A DNA stretch of 14,709 nt, taken from assembly GCA_030741175.1 (NCBI GenBank), contig JASLVT010000009.1, positions 1-14,709 on the forward strand. Direction: 5' to 3'. Shown piece after piece: positions 1 to 6,695 of this stretch. The stretch comes from Porticoccaceae bacterium. GTDB lineage: Bacteria; Pseudomonadota; Gammaproteobacteria; Pseudomonadales; Porticoccaceae. The translations under genes were made by a program, and so were the position numbers. A model generated the notes under the pieces. It was given only the letters and a program-made list of their open reading frames with translations. It did no database searches and was not told the DNA's origin. Positions within the stretch are counted from its first letter, which is position 1. Every line of letters begins with the position of its first letter.

Positions 1-1685
1 ATTTTATCAATTTTAGAGCTGTCATACTCTTCTTCGGCGCTAATGCTAATGACTTGTGCCGTACCGGTCTTCCCAGCGATTTCATAATTTAGCCCATTAC
101 TGATTCCCCGCGCGGTTCCGCGGGCTGAGTGGACAACATCGCGCATAGCGCGGTGAACATAGTCCCAATATTCTTCTTTAATCTCCATGGGTTTATCAAG
201 CTCGATCGGCACTGTGGGCACATCATTGATGGCTTTTACCAGCTGTGGTTGCAACATTTTACCCCGAGATGCAATTCGTGCAGACATCACTGCCAACTGC
301 AATGGTGTAGTGAGCATAAATCCTTGGCCAATACTGACGTTAATAGTGTCACCATTAAACCATGCCTCTTGGCGAGCGTTTTGCTTCCATTCCCTCGATG
401 GCATAATACCCGGACGCTCGCTGGGCATATCAATACCAGTTTCTATGCCCAGACTGAAGACTTTACTGTAGCTAGATAACAGATCAATACCGGTTTTTAC
501 ACTCATTTTGTAGAAGAAAACATCGCAAGATTCGATAATCGCCTTCGCTAAATCAACGCCTGAGCCATGACCGCCACGTTTGGAATTATGGTCTCTCCAA
601 GGCCTCTCAATGCCTTCCATAAAGAAATACCCAGGATCATCGATGCTATAGTCGAGGTCAATTGTTTCGCTGTGCAAACCAATAAGGCCGAACAACGGTT
701 TGATAGTTGATCCGGGTGGGTACTGACCGCGAATGGCTCTATCAAATAATGGACGGTCTGGTGAATTAAGCAGTTGATTGTAATCTTTTTGACTAATACC
801 GGAGACGAACAAGTTAGGATCATAGCTTGGCGCGCTGACCATACTTAATATGCCGCCGGTTTTGACATCGATGGCTACCAATGCTCCGCGTTCATTTTCA
901 AAGGCTCGATGAGCTACTTTTTGCAGATTGCTATCCAGATGCATTGTCAGCTTAGTGCCGGGTTTAGGACTCACGTTTTCTAAAATTCGCATCACCCGAC
1001 CTCGAGCATTTGTTTCTACATGCTCAGTGCCAACGGTACCCAACAGTTGATCTTCATAAAATTTCTCCAGACCAATTTTACCAATGCTATCTGTGCCACT
1101 GTAGGCGATCGAGTCTATCTGTTGGCTTTCCCGCTCATTTATACGGCCTACATAGCCTATGACATGTGCAAATAGGTCTCTCTGGGGGTAATGCCGGGTC
1201 AAACGCGCAGTTACCTCAGCACCATCGAGTCGGTAACCATTGACTGCGAGTATGCCCCGTTCCTGCTCGGTGAGATTAAACTTTAATGGTGTACGCTCAT
1301 AGGGTTTGCGTCTTTTGAGGCGCTTTTCAAACCGTTTAATATCCTCATCCGAAATATCAATTAGCGATCCTATATCGGCGAGTAAATCATCCAGATTTAG
1401 AGAGCGTTCGCGAATGATACTTAAGCTATATGATGGGCGATTATCCGCCAGAAGTTCACCATTGCGATCGTAGATAAGTCCTCTTGATGGGGCTGCTGGC
1501 CTCACATGAACGCGGTTATTATCGGAGTGGGTGGCGAAATCCTGATGTCGCTTAATTTGTAAATCAAAGTAGCGGAAAAGCACTATTGTGGTCAATACGA
1601 CCGCAACAAAACAGGTAATAAATAACCGACCAGAAAAAATTCTGTGTTCCCTAGCGGGGTCCGAAAATGTGGCGTCGTTTATCAT
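1..1685 (-). CDS. mrdA: Penicillin-binding protein 2, peptidoglycan DD-transpeptidase (C-terminus cut by window edge)
   Basis: PBP2 cross-links peptidoglycan in the cell-elongation complex with RodA and MreBCD, anchored in the inner membrane with its catalytic domain in the periplasm. I translated it directly on the minus strand from ATG at 1685; the frame is open to the window edge for 561 codons, so roughly the last 60-70 residues of a usual ~630 are missing. Visible features are a short cytoplasmic tail, one membrane segment (about residues 20-40), a PBP dimerisation region (for example RPAAPSRGLIYDRNGELL), the acylation motif STIK with Ser326, the second motif SCD at 386-388 in place of SxN, and KTGTAQV at 539-545. 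Asp350, Asp365, His373 and Cys387 match a zinc site described in Acinetobacter PBP2. It lies 17 bp after rlmH, last visible gene of the proA operon; rodA would be expected next. The mrdA identity is near certain. Confidence 0.96.
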   Translation of the reverse strand, partial: MINDATFSDPAREHRIFSGRLFITCFVAVVLTTIVLFRYFDLQIKRHQDFATHSDNNRVHVRPAAPSRGLIYDRNGELLADNRPSYSLSIIRERSLNLDDLLADIGSLIDISDEDIKRFEKRLKRRKPYERTPLKFNLTEQERGILAVNGYRLDGAEVTARLTRHYPQRDLFAHVIGYVGRINERESQQIDSIAYSGTDSIGKIGLEKFYEDQLLGTVGTEHVETNARGRVMRILENVSPKPGTKLTMHLDSNLQKVAHRAFENERGALVAIDVKTGGILSMVSAPSYDPNLFVSGISQKDYNQLLNSPDRPLFDRAIRGQYPPGSTIKPLFGLIGLHSETIDLDYSIDDPGYFFMEGIERPWRDHNSKRGGHGSGVDLAKAIIESCDVFFYKMSVKTGIDLLSSYSKVFSLGIETGIDMPSERPGIMPSREWKQNARQEAWFNGDTINVSIGQGFMLTTPLQLAVMSARIASRGKMLQPQLVKAINDVPTVPIELDKPMEIKEEYWDYVHRAMRDVVHSARGTARGISNGLNYEIAGKTGTAQVISISAEEEYDSSKIDK

Positions 1686-1702
1686 TTCAGTAATCCAATC
1701 AT

Positions 1703-2173
1703 CTAACTGCGATGATAAGGGTGATTAGCATTAATCGTCCATGCCCTGTACAACTGTTCCATAATCAAAACACGCACCAGAGGGTGCGGCAAAGTGAGGT
1801 CGGATAACGACCAACGCATGTTAGCTCGTTCCAGACATTGATGGGAAAGTCCATCAGGCCCACCTACCATCAAACAAATATTTTGACCATTCATTTGCCA
1901 ATTATCCAGCTGCTTTGCCAACTTTTCAGTGCTCACTGGTTGGCCTAACACATCGAGAGCAACAACGAAATCACTACCGTTTATCGCCTTCAGCAACCCT
2001 TGACTCTCCGCTTCAATCGCTTTTGTCTTGGACTGATTTTTTCCTCTGGATCCAAGTGGTATCTCAACTAATTCAACCCGCAATTCCGGGGGCATTCTTT
2101 TGCTGTATTCATAACAGCCCGCTTTTACCCAGTCGGGCATCCGTGTTCCAACAGCCACCAGCTTAAGTTTCAT
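1703..2173 (-). CDS. rlmH: 23S rRNA (pseudouridine1915-N3)-methyltransferase RlmH
   Basis: RlmH is a SPOUT-class (trefoil-knot) methyltransferase that uses S-adenosylmethionine to methylate pseudouridine 1915 in helix 69 of 23S rRNA on assembled ribosomes. The protein opens MKLKLVAVGTRMPDWV, carries the knot motif LMVGGPDGL (about 101-109), then LTLPHPLVRVL, and ends in the family-typical NHPYHRS. I chose ATG at 2173, giving 156 residues against 155 in E. coli; a GTG two codons upstream (2179) is in frame but adds residues absent from the family. The coding start lies 9 bp after the rsfS stop, so translation of the two is probably coupled. Pairing of rsfS with rlmH, both acting on the large ribosomal subunit, is widely conserved in bacteria. 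Confidence 0.97.
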   Translation of the reverse strand: MKLKLVAVGTRMPDWVKAGCYEYSKRMPPELRVELVEIPLGSRGKNQSKTKAIEAESQGLLKAINGSDFVVALDVLGQPVSTEKLAKQLDNWQMNGQNICLMVGGPDGLSHQCLERANMRWSLSDLTLPHPLVRVLIMEQLYRAWTINANHPYHRS

Positions 2174-2182
2174 TACCACTCA

Positions 2183-2569
2183 CTACCGCTCAGTATCAGG
2201 TGCGCCTGTGGCGAAATCATCTTCACCGCTGTTATCGAGGAAATCATCTGGCCGCATTGTCCATAATCGCTCGATATCATAAAACTCGCGGGTGGCCGGC
2301 AGCATAATATGGACAATGACATCACCAAAATCGACTAGTATCCACTCGGCAGTATCATCTCCCTCGACACCAATTAGATTGTAACCTGCCTCTTTGGCAT
2401 CCACGACCACGCTGTTGGCGAGAGATTTAACTTGGCGATTGGAGTTGCCGCTAGCAACAATCATATGATCCATCATGCCAGTGAGTTCGCGTACATCGAT
2501 ATCGACAATATCTGTCGCTTTAATCTCCTCGAGGGCATTAATAACAATATCTTTCAGGGCTTGCGTCAT
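2183..2569 (-). CDS. rsfS: Ribosomal silencing factor RsfS (Iojap/DUF143 family)
   Basis: RsfS binds ribosomal protein uL14 on the 50S subunit and blocks joining of 30S, lowering translation in starvation or stationary phase. The 128-residue protein shows the Iojap signature: DIVDIDVRELTGMMDHMIVASG near residues 20-41, then NRQVKSLANSVV, and the core GDDTAEWILVDFGDVIVHIMLP around 70-91, followed by REFYDIERLW. A short acidic tail after residue 110 (SGEDDFATGAPD) is variable in the family. It starts 9 bp after the nadD stop and ends 9 bp before rlmH, so it sits inside one transcript. No strong Shine-Dalgarno sequence is visible, which fits coupling to upstream translation. Confidence 0.96.
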   Translation of the reverse strand: MTQALKDIVINALEEIKATDIVDIDVRELTGMMDHMIVASGNSNRQVKSLANSVVVDAKEAGYNLIGVEGDDTAEWILVDFGDVIVHIMLPATREFYDIERLWTMRPDDFLDNSGEDDFATGAPDTER

Positions 2570-2578
2570 AATGGGTAG

Positions 2579-3211
2579 TTACTCGTATAAGTGATGCTGT
2601 TGAATATATTCGACCACTGCATCAGGGGTCAAAAAGTTAATACTGTCGCCGCGTGCTATTTTGTTGCGAATATCGGTGGACGAGATTTCCAGCATCGTTA
2701 AATCACAAAAATAGATATTGCCAGCAGGTTTCTTTTGCACTAGCCGCAGATCATCACAGCGGTACTCTTCAACCCAGTCTGCCACCGGCCCTGATTTGGG
2801 CGCCTCGACACCGGGTCTTGACGACACGACAATATGACAATGGTGCAATAACTCTTCCCAGCGCTGCCAAGTGTTGATCGAGTTTAGCGCGTCCATGCCG
2901 ATACAGAAAAACAAAGGTTGCTGCGGCGTCATTTGCTCGCGTACTAACGCTACAGTATCTATGCTGAAGCTTGGTGTGCTTCTGTGCAGCTCAATATCAT
3001 CTGCGACCAGGCGCGGCTGATTGACAGTTGCGGCCTGCAACATAGCCAGTCGTTGACCAGCGCTCGCTTGCGGTTCGACGCGATGAGGCGGGAAAGCGCA
3101 GGGTATTATTCTTATATGCTCAACCTGAAGCACTTCAGTTAGCTCTGTTGCAATCCTTAGGTGACCATTATGGATTGGGTTAAATGTGCCACCAAATAAT
3201 GCAACAGCCAT
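2579..3211 (-). CDS. nadD: Nicotinate-nucleotide adenylyltransferase
   Basis: NadD transfers AMP from ATP to nicotinate mononucleotide to give nicotinate adenine dinucleotide, the penultimate step of NAD synthesis, in the cytosol. The protein has the nucleotidyltransferase motif GGTFNPIHNGH (residues 7-17), the IIPCAFPPHR substrate loop, and the second phosphate-binding motif ISSTDIR (about 176-182) near the C-terminus. I chose ATG at 3211, one base after the proA stop codon, giving 210 residues beginning MAVALFGG, like the short N-termini of relatives (213 in E. coli). In-frame alternatives at ATG 3232, GTG 3235 and TTG 3238 would overlap the proA end by 20-26 bp and cannot be excluded. It is second in the proA operon. 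Its product feeds the NAD pool used by the sirtuin encoded across the divergent spacer. Confidence 0.96.
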   Translation of the reverse strand: MAVALFGGTFNPIHNGHLRIATELTEVLQVEHIRIIPCAFPPHRVEPQASAGQRLAMLQAATVNQPRLVADDIELHRSTPSFSIDTVALVREQMTPQQPLFFCIGMDALNSINTWQRWEELLHHCHIVVSSRPGVEAPKSGPVADWVEEYRCDDLRLVQKKPAGNIYFCDLTMLEISSTDIRNKIARGDSINFLTPDAVVEYIQQHHLYE

Positions 3212-3212
3212 A

Positions 3213-4469
3213 TTATTGTCGGATTTGTCCATCACCAAACACTACCCATTTTTGGCTGGTCAGCCCCTCGAGACCCACCGGACCTCGAGCATGGATTTTG
3301 TCGGTAGAGATACCAATCTCAGCACCTAGTCCATATTCGAATCCATCGGCAAAGCGGGTAGAGGCATTGATCATGACCGAGCTGGAATCAACCTGTGCAA
3401 TAAAGCGACGGCCACGATTAAAATCCTCAGTGACGATGGATTCAGTATGCTGTGAGCTGTAGCGGTTTATATGGTCAATAGCCTCATCGATGCCAGAGAC
3501 GATTTTGATGGATAACACTGGTGCAAGGTACTCCTCACTCCAATCCTGCTCTGAGGCTTTAACCATAGAGTCAACAATTGCTCGAGATTTTTCGCAACCA
3601 CGCATCTCGACCTCTTTCGCTGTATAGATTTTGCTCAGTTCGGGAAGCACTTCGGCCGCAACTGATTCAGCGATCAACAGTGATTCCATGGCGTTGCAAA
3701 CACCGTAACGATGGGTCTTGGCATTATCGGCAATGGCGATAGCTTTTTTAATGTCGGCATGATCATCAATATACACGTGGCAATTGCCGTCAAGATGTTT
3801 GATAACTGGCACTCGGGCTTCAGCACTGATGCGCTCAATCAGGCTCTTACCGCCGCGAGGCACAATCACATCGACAAAAGCTGACATAGTGATCAGTTCT
3901 CCCACCGCAGCGCGATCGGTGGTATTGATCACCTGTACCGCAGTTTCGGGCAGTCCAACAGAAAGCAGGCCGCTAGTAATACAGGCGGCAATCGCTTGAT
4001 TTGACTGTATCGCCTCGCTACCGCCGCGCAATATGGTAGCGTTGCCCGACTTGAGACACAGGCTGGCAGCATCAATAGTAACGTTGGGGCGGGACTCATA
4101 AATAATACCGATGACGCCCAAAGGTACGCGCATTTGACCCAGTTGGATACCGCTGGGACGATAACCCATATCGGTTATCTCGCCGACGGGATCCTTGAGT
4201 TCAGCAACTTGGCGCAGTCCTTCAATCATGGCGCTTATGCGTTCATCATTCAGTTCCAATCGATCGAGTAAGGCCGCATCGAGGCCATTGTTGCGACCAT
4301 TATCCATATCGATGGCATTGGCCGCCAACAGGTTCGATCTGCTTTTGTCCAAGCTATCGGCAATCGCCATCAGTGCGTTGTTTTTGATCACGGAGCCACT
4401 GCGCGCCAACACCTGCGAAGACTCGCGAGCGGCACGACCAACAGACTGCATATAAGCTTTGATATCCAT
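3213..4469 (-). CDS. proA: Gamma-glutamyl phosphate reductase (glutamate-5-semialdehyde dehydrogenase)
   Basis: ProA reduces gamma-glutamyl phosphate with NADPH to glutamate 5-semialdehyde, the second step of proline synthesis from glutamate; the partner kinase proB is not in this window. The protein is 418 residues from ATG 4469 (417 in E. coli). It shows the aldehyde-dehydrogenase fold signatures: [17 protein letters not shown] (about 115-131), [12 protein letters not shown] (139-150), the catalytic cysteine Cys258 in [12 protein letters not shown], and the ProA signature [15 protein letters not shown] followed by [25 protein letters not shown]. The frame extends upstream to 4511, but that extension runs through the TATAAT-like promoter and matches no family N-terminus, so ATG 4469 is preferred. 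It is the first gene of the proA-nadD-rsfS-rlmH-mrdA operon. Confidence 0.97.
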   Translation of the reverse strand: MDIKAYMQSVGRAARESSQVLARSGSVIKNNALMAIADSLDKSRSNLLAANAIDMDNGRNNGLDAALLDRLELNDERISAMIEGLRQVAELKDPVGEITDMGYRPSGIQLGQMRVPLGVIGIIYESRPNVTIDAASLCLKSGNATILRGGSEAIQSNQAIAACITSGLLSVGLPETAVQVINTTDRAAVGELITMSAFVDVIVPRGGKSLIERISAEARVPVIKHLDGNCHVYIDDHADIKKAIAIADNAKTHRYGVCNAMESLLIAESVAAEVLPELSKIYTAKEVEMRGCEKSRAIVDSMVKASEQDWSEEYLAPVLSIKIVSGIDEAIDHINRYSSQHTESIVTEDFNRGRRFIAQVDSSSVMINASTRFADGFEYGLGAEIGISTDKIHARGPVGLEGLTSQKWVVFGDGQIRQ

Positions 4470-4509
4470 AGTGATTATTCGGCTACACTCGGTATAAATT
4501 AAAGCCGCC

Positions 4510-4539
4510 ATTATAAGGGTAGCGTTGGTATATTGCCTA
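4510..4539 (-). promoter_or_regulatory. Candidate sigma-70 promoter of the proA operon
   Basis: On the minus strand a perfect TATAAT (complement of 4510-4515) lies 18 bp downstream of TAGGCA (complement of 4534-4539), which matches the -35 consensus at four of six positions. Transcription would start near 4503, giving a leader of about 34 nt before ATG 4469. The -35 overlaps the outermost AGGCAA repeat described separately, so a protein bound there would compete with or contact RNA polymerase. This is a reading of the sequence only; no start site is mapped. Confidence 0.6.
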
Positions 4540-4594
4540 TTTTTGCCTTGGCTCTTTTAAAGTTAAGGCAAAGTTAAGGCAAATTTCAGGCAAA
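4533..4594. repeat. Cluster of five AGGCAA half-sites (three tandem 11-bp units plus two inverted copies)
   Basis: The spacer between divergent proA and the sirtuin gene has three head-to-tail 11-bp units: GTTAAGGCAAA at 4562-4572, the same at 4573-4583, and TTTCAGGCAAA at 4584-4594. Two inverted copies, TTGCCT at 4533-4538 and 4543-4548, lie 10 bp apart on the proA side. Spacings of 10, 11 and 11 bp place each set on one face of the helix. The outer copies overlap the candidate -35 regions of both divergent promoters. This looks like a multi-site operator for a dimeric or oligomeric regulator. I do not recognise the motif as a known regulon consensus. A hairpin (TTTGCCTT/AAGGCAAA) is the alternative reading. 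Confidence 0.5.
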
Positions 4595-4616
4595 TGCCGC
4601 TTATTTCGCGTATACA
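4588..4616 (+). promoter_or_regulatory. Weak candidate promoter for the sirtuin gene
   Basis: TATACA at 4611-4616 could be a -10 element. Seventeen bases upstream lies the third AGGCAA copy (4588-4593), which is a poor -35, so this promoter would probably need an activator or be weak. Transcription would start near 4623, about 20 nt before the GTG start at 4645. The call is tentative. Confidence 0.3.
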
Positions 4617-4644
4617 GTGAGTCTCTGATGCCAAAGGATCGACT

Positions 4645-5463
4645 GTGCAATCTATAATTTCACTGCTAACCTCACAGCAAAACTGGCTAATGCTCACTGG
4701 AGCAGGGGTCAGTGCTGAGTCTGGCGTGCCCACCTACAGAGATAGAAAGGGCGTGTGGCAGCGGTTGCCGCCGGTTACACATCAAGCATTTATGGCTGAT
4801 CACCATGCTCGGCAACGATTTTGGGCGCGCAATATGGTGGGGTGGCGGCATATGGTGGATGCCCAACCCAATCGGGCACACAGAGCCTTAGTTGCCCTAG
4901 AAGAACTTGGTCGTGCACATTACCTGGTCACACAAAATGTCGATGGTTTACATCAGCGCGCCGGTAGTCAGAGAGTCATAGATCTTCATGGTCGCGTCGA
5001 TACCGTCTCCTGTATGAATTGCGGGCTGAAATACCCCAGAGCGCCCTTACAGATCTGGTTGGAACAGCATAATCCAGACTACAGCAAGCTGTCAGGTACC
5101 ATAGCTCCAGACGGTGATGCAGATATTGACTATCTTGATTTTTCCCAGTTGCAAGTGCCAGATTGTCAGCACTGTGGCGGAATCTTGAAGCCAGATGCCG
5201 TGTTCTATGGCGACTCTGTAAGCAAAGAGAAGGTGCAATTTGCCGAACAGCAGTTGCGACAATCGCAGGGGTTATTGGTTTTGGGTTCTTCTCTGGCAGT
5301 ATATTCCGGCTATCGCTTTTGTCTTTGGGCGCAGGAACAGGACAAGCCCATTGTTATTCTCAACGATGGCGAAACCAGAGCCGACCATTTGGCTACAGCA
5401 AAGGCCGAGGGCTCATGTGCAACAGTACTTGAGCAATGGCTGGAACATATCGCTAGCGCTTAA
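4645..5463 (+). CDS. Class II (SIRT4-like) Sir2 family NAD-dependent deacylase
   Basis: Sirtuins remove acyl groups from protein lysines while consuming NAD and releasing nicotinamide; some class II members instead act as lipoamidases or ADP-ribosyltransferases. The 272-residue protein has the NAD loop GAGVSAESGVPTYRD (19-33), TQNVDGLHQRAG (96-107), catalytic His115 in DLHG, four zinc cysteines (Cys123, Cys126, Cys174, Cys177), LKPDAVFYGDSV (181-192) and LVLGSSLAV (211-219). The sequences WARNMVGW (60-67) and APDGDADI (154-161) are typical of class II/SIRT4 relatives rather than of class III CobB. Translation starts at GTG 4645, preceded by AAGGA at 4634-4638 with 6-nt spacing. It is divergent from proA and converges with hemH, overlapping it by 11 bp. 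The family call is firm; the actual substrate is unknown. Confidence 0.93.
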   Translation: MQSIISLLTSQQNWLMLTGAGVSAESGVPTYRDRKGVWQRLPPVTHQAFMADHHARQRFWARNMVGWRHMVDAQPNRAHRALVALEELGRAHYLVTQNVDGLHQRAGSQRVIDLHGRVDTVSCMNCGLKYPRAPLQIWLEQHNPDYSKLSGTIAPDGDADIDYLDFSQLQVPDCQHCGGILKPDAVFYGDSVSKEKVQFAEQQLRQSQGLLVLGSSLAVYSGYRFCLWAQEQDKPIVILNDGETRADHLATAKAEGSCATVLEQWLEHIASA

Positions 5464-6472
5464 GTTGTTGATCGACAATCTTAGCTAGCGCCTTAATATG
5501 AGCCGGATCATCATTGAGGCAGGGAATATAGTGAAATTGCTCACCGCCAGCCTCGATAAAGCTCTCCCGACCTTCCATATTAATCTCTTCAATGGTTTCT
5601 AGGCAGTCTGAAGCAAAACCGGGACATATCACGGCAAGGTGCTTGATACCCTCATTGGGCAATGCCTCTAGCGTTTTGTCGGTATAGGGCTGCAACCAGG
5701 GCTCGCGACCGAAACGCGACTGAAAGGTAGTCATTATTTGATCTTCTTGCCAACCCAAGCGTTCTCTTACTAGTCGTGTGGTCTGGTGGCAAAAGCAATG
5801 GTAGGGGTCGCCTTTCTTGAGATAGCGTTCAGGGGTGCCATGGTAGGAAAATAATAATTTATCCGGCTGACCATGAGTTTTTATATGCCTGTTAATGGTT
5901 TTGCACAGCGCATCAATATAGCCTTCGGCTTGATGGTAGCCGCCGACAAAATGAAGCTCTGGTACCCAGCGCATTCTGGTCATGGTTTTGGCCAGTGCAT
6001 CAAAGGTTGAGCCTGTGGTGGCACCGGAGTACTGTGGATAGAGTGGTAGCACCGTAATATTGCGTACATTCATCGCGGTGAGTTTGTCGATGGCCGATTG
6101 CATCGAGGGATTGCCATAGCGCATACCCAGCACCACAGGTACTTCATCACCGTATTTTTTGGCGATGATTTTTTGCACTCCCTCCACTTGCGCTCGACTA
6201 TGAACCATAAGAGGAGAGCCCTCCTCAGACCATACTGAGCGGTAGAGCTTGGCTGAGCGTCTTGGGCGAAGGCGCAAAATAATACCATTGAGAATCAGCC
6301 ACCAAATTAGACGCGGTACCTCGACCACACGGGGATCACTCAAGAATTCTTTCAGATAGCGGCGCAACTCAGGTGTTTGTGGCGCATCAGGAGTACCTAG
6401 ATTACAAAGAATAACACCGCGACGCGGAGAAGGTCCTTGGTGATCATAGTCAGTCTGGCCCTGATACTGCAT
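5453..6472 (-). CDS. hemH: Ferrochelatase (protoporphyrin/coproporphyrin ferrochelatase)
   Basis: HemH inserts Fe2+ into protoporphyrin IX, the last step of protoheme synthesis, at the inner face of the cytoplasmic membrane. The 339-residue protein (320 in E. coli) shows VILCNLGTPDAP near the N-terminus, LPLYPQYSGATTGST (142-156), active-site His211 in FSYHGTPERYLKKGDPY, and GFASDCLETIEE (285-296) with the conserved acidic residues. The frame runs open to 6544, but ATG 6472 is chosen because AAGGAG (complement of 6480-6485) stands 7 nt before it, and the upstream extension would translate a palindrome and matches no family member. Its 3' end overlaps the sirtuin gene by 11 bp tail to tail. 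No C-terminal [2Fe-2S] cysteine cluster is seen. Confidence 0.97.
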   Translation of the reverse strand: MQYQGQTDYDHQGPSPRRGVILCNLGTPDAPQTPELRRYLKEFLSDPRVVEVPRLIWWLILNGIILRLRPRRSAKLYRSVWSEEGSPLMVHSRAQVEGVQKIIAKKYGDEVPVVLGMRYGNPSMQSAIDKLTAMNVRNITVLPLYPQYSGATTGSTFDALAKTMTRMRWVPELHFVGGYHQAEGYIDALCKTINRHIKTHGQPDKLLFSYHGTPERYLKKGDPYHCFCHQTTRLVRERLGWQEDQIMTTFQSRFGREPWLQPYTDKTLEALPNEGIKHLAVICPGFASDCLETIEEINMEGRESFIEAGGEQFHYIPCLNDDPAHIKALAKIVDQQLKR

Positions 6473-6506
6473 GCTGTTGCTCCTTAATGGTTTTCCGGTA
6501 TTGCCG

Positions 6507-6529
6507 GTATATCGAAGCATACGATATAC
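6507..6529. repeat. Perfect 8-bp-arm palindrome in the hemH leader
   Basis: GTATATCG at 6507-6514 and its exact inverse CGATATAC at 6522-6529 are separated by 7 bp. The element sits 35-57 bp upstream of the hemH start codon, where either a repressor operator or a leader hairpin would act. Two related elements lie further upstream: CATCG-TTT-CGATG at 6552-6564, and ATGCTTCGGTATAC at 6572-6585. The latter is the reverse complement of 6507-6520 with a single mismatch. I recognise no known heme or iron regulator consensus in it. Confidence 0.45.
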
Positions 6530-6624
6530 GGCCACCAAAGCCACATAATATCATCGTTTCGATGCTGATTAATGCTTCGGTATACGAGTCATTGCGGCGG
6601 CGAGATTAGTGCTTCCGTTAATTG

Positions 6625-6653
6625 CTGACCGCCAACTACTGTGACGCTATAAT
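6625..6653 (+). promoter_or_regulatory. Sigma-70-type promoter of the prfC operon
   Basis: A perfect TATAAT lies at 6648-6653, with CTGACC at 6625-6630 as a four-of-six -35 and a 17-bp spacer. Transcription would begin near 6660, leaving a leader of about 36 nt before the prfC ATG at 6696. No other equally good promoter was noticed upstream of the downstream genes of this unit, which are spaced by 25 bp or less. Confidence 0.6.
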
Positions 6654-6695
6654 GCGCGACTTTTATATCAACACTACTGGTAAATAGAACAATCA

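Noticed and set aside
129..823. Open frames of 90-116 codons on both strands within the first 1.7 kb
   Set aside because: They lie in other frames of the continuous mrdA reading frame, which carries all three transpeptidase motifs in one frame.
4470..4511. A longer ProA starting at 4511
   Set aside because: The extension passes through the TATAAT promoter element, and family N-termini begin at the equivalent of ATG 4469.
4542..4572. TTTGCCTT/AAGGCAAA as an intrinsic terminator
   Set aside because: The spacer is the start region of two divergent genes, there is no U-tract, and extra tandem copies of the motif fit an operator better.
6473..6544. A longer ferrochelatase starting 24 codons upstream
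   Set aside because: The upstream start has no family support, the extension translates the palindrome, and ATG 6472 has a strong AAGGAG at good spacing.
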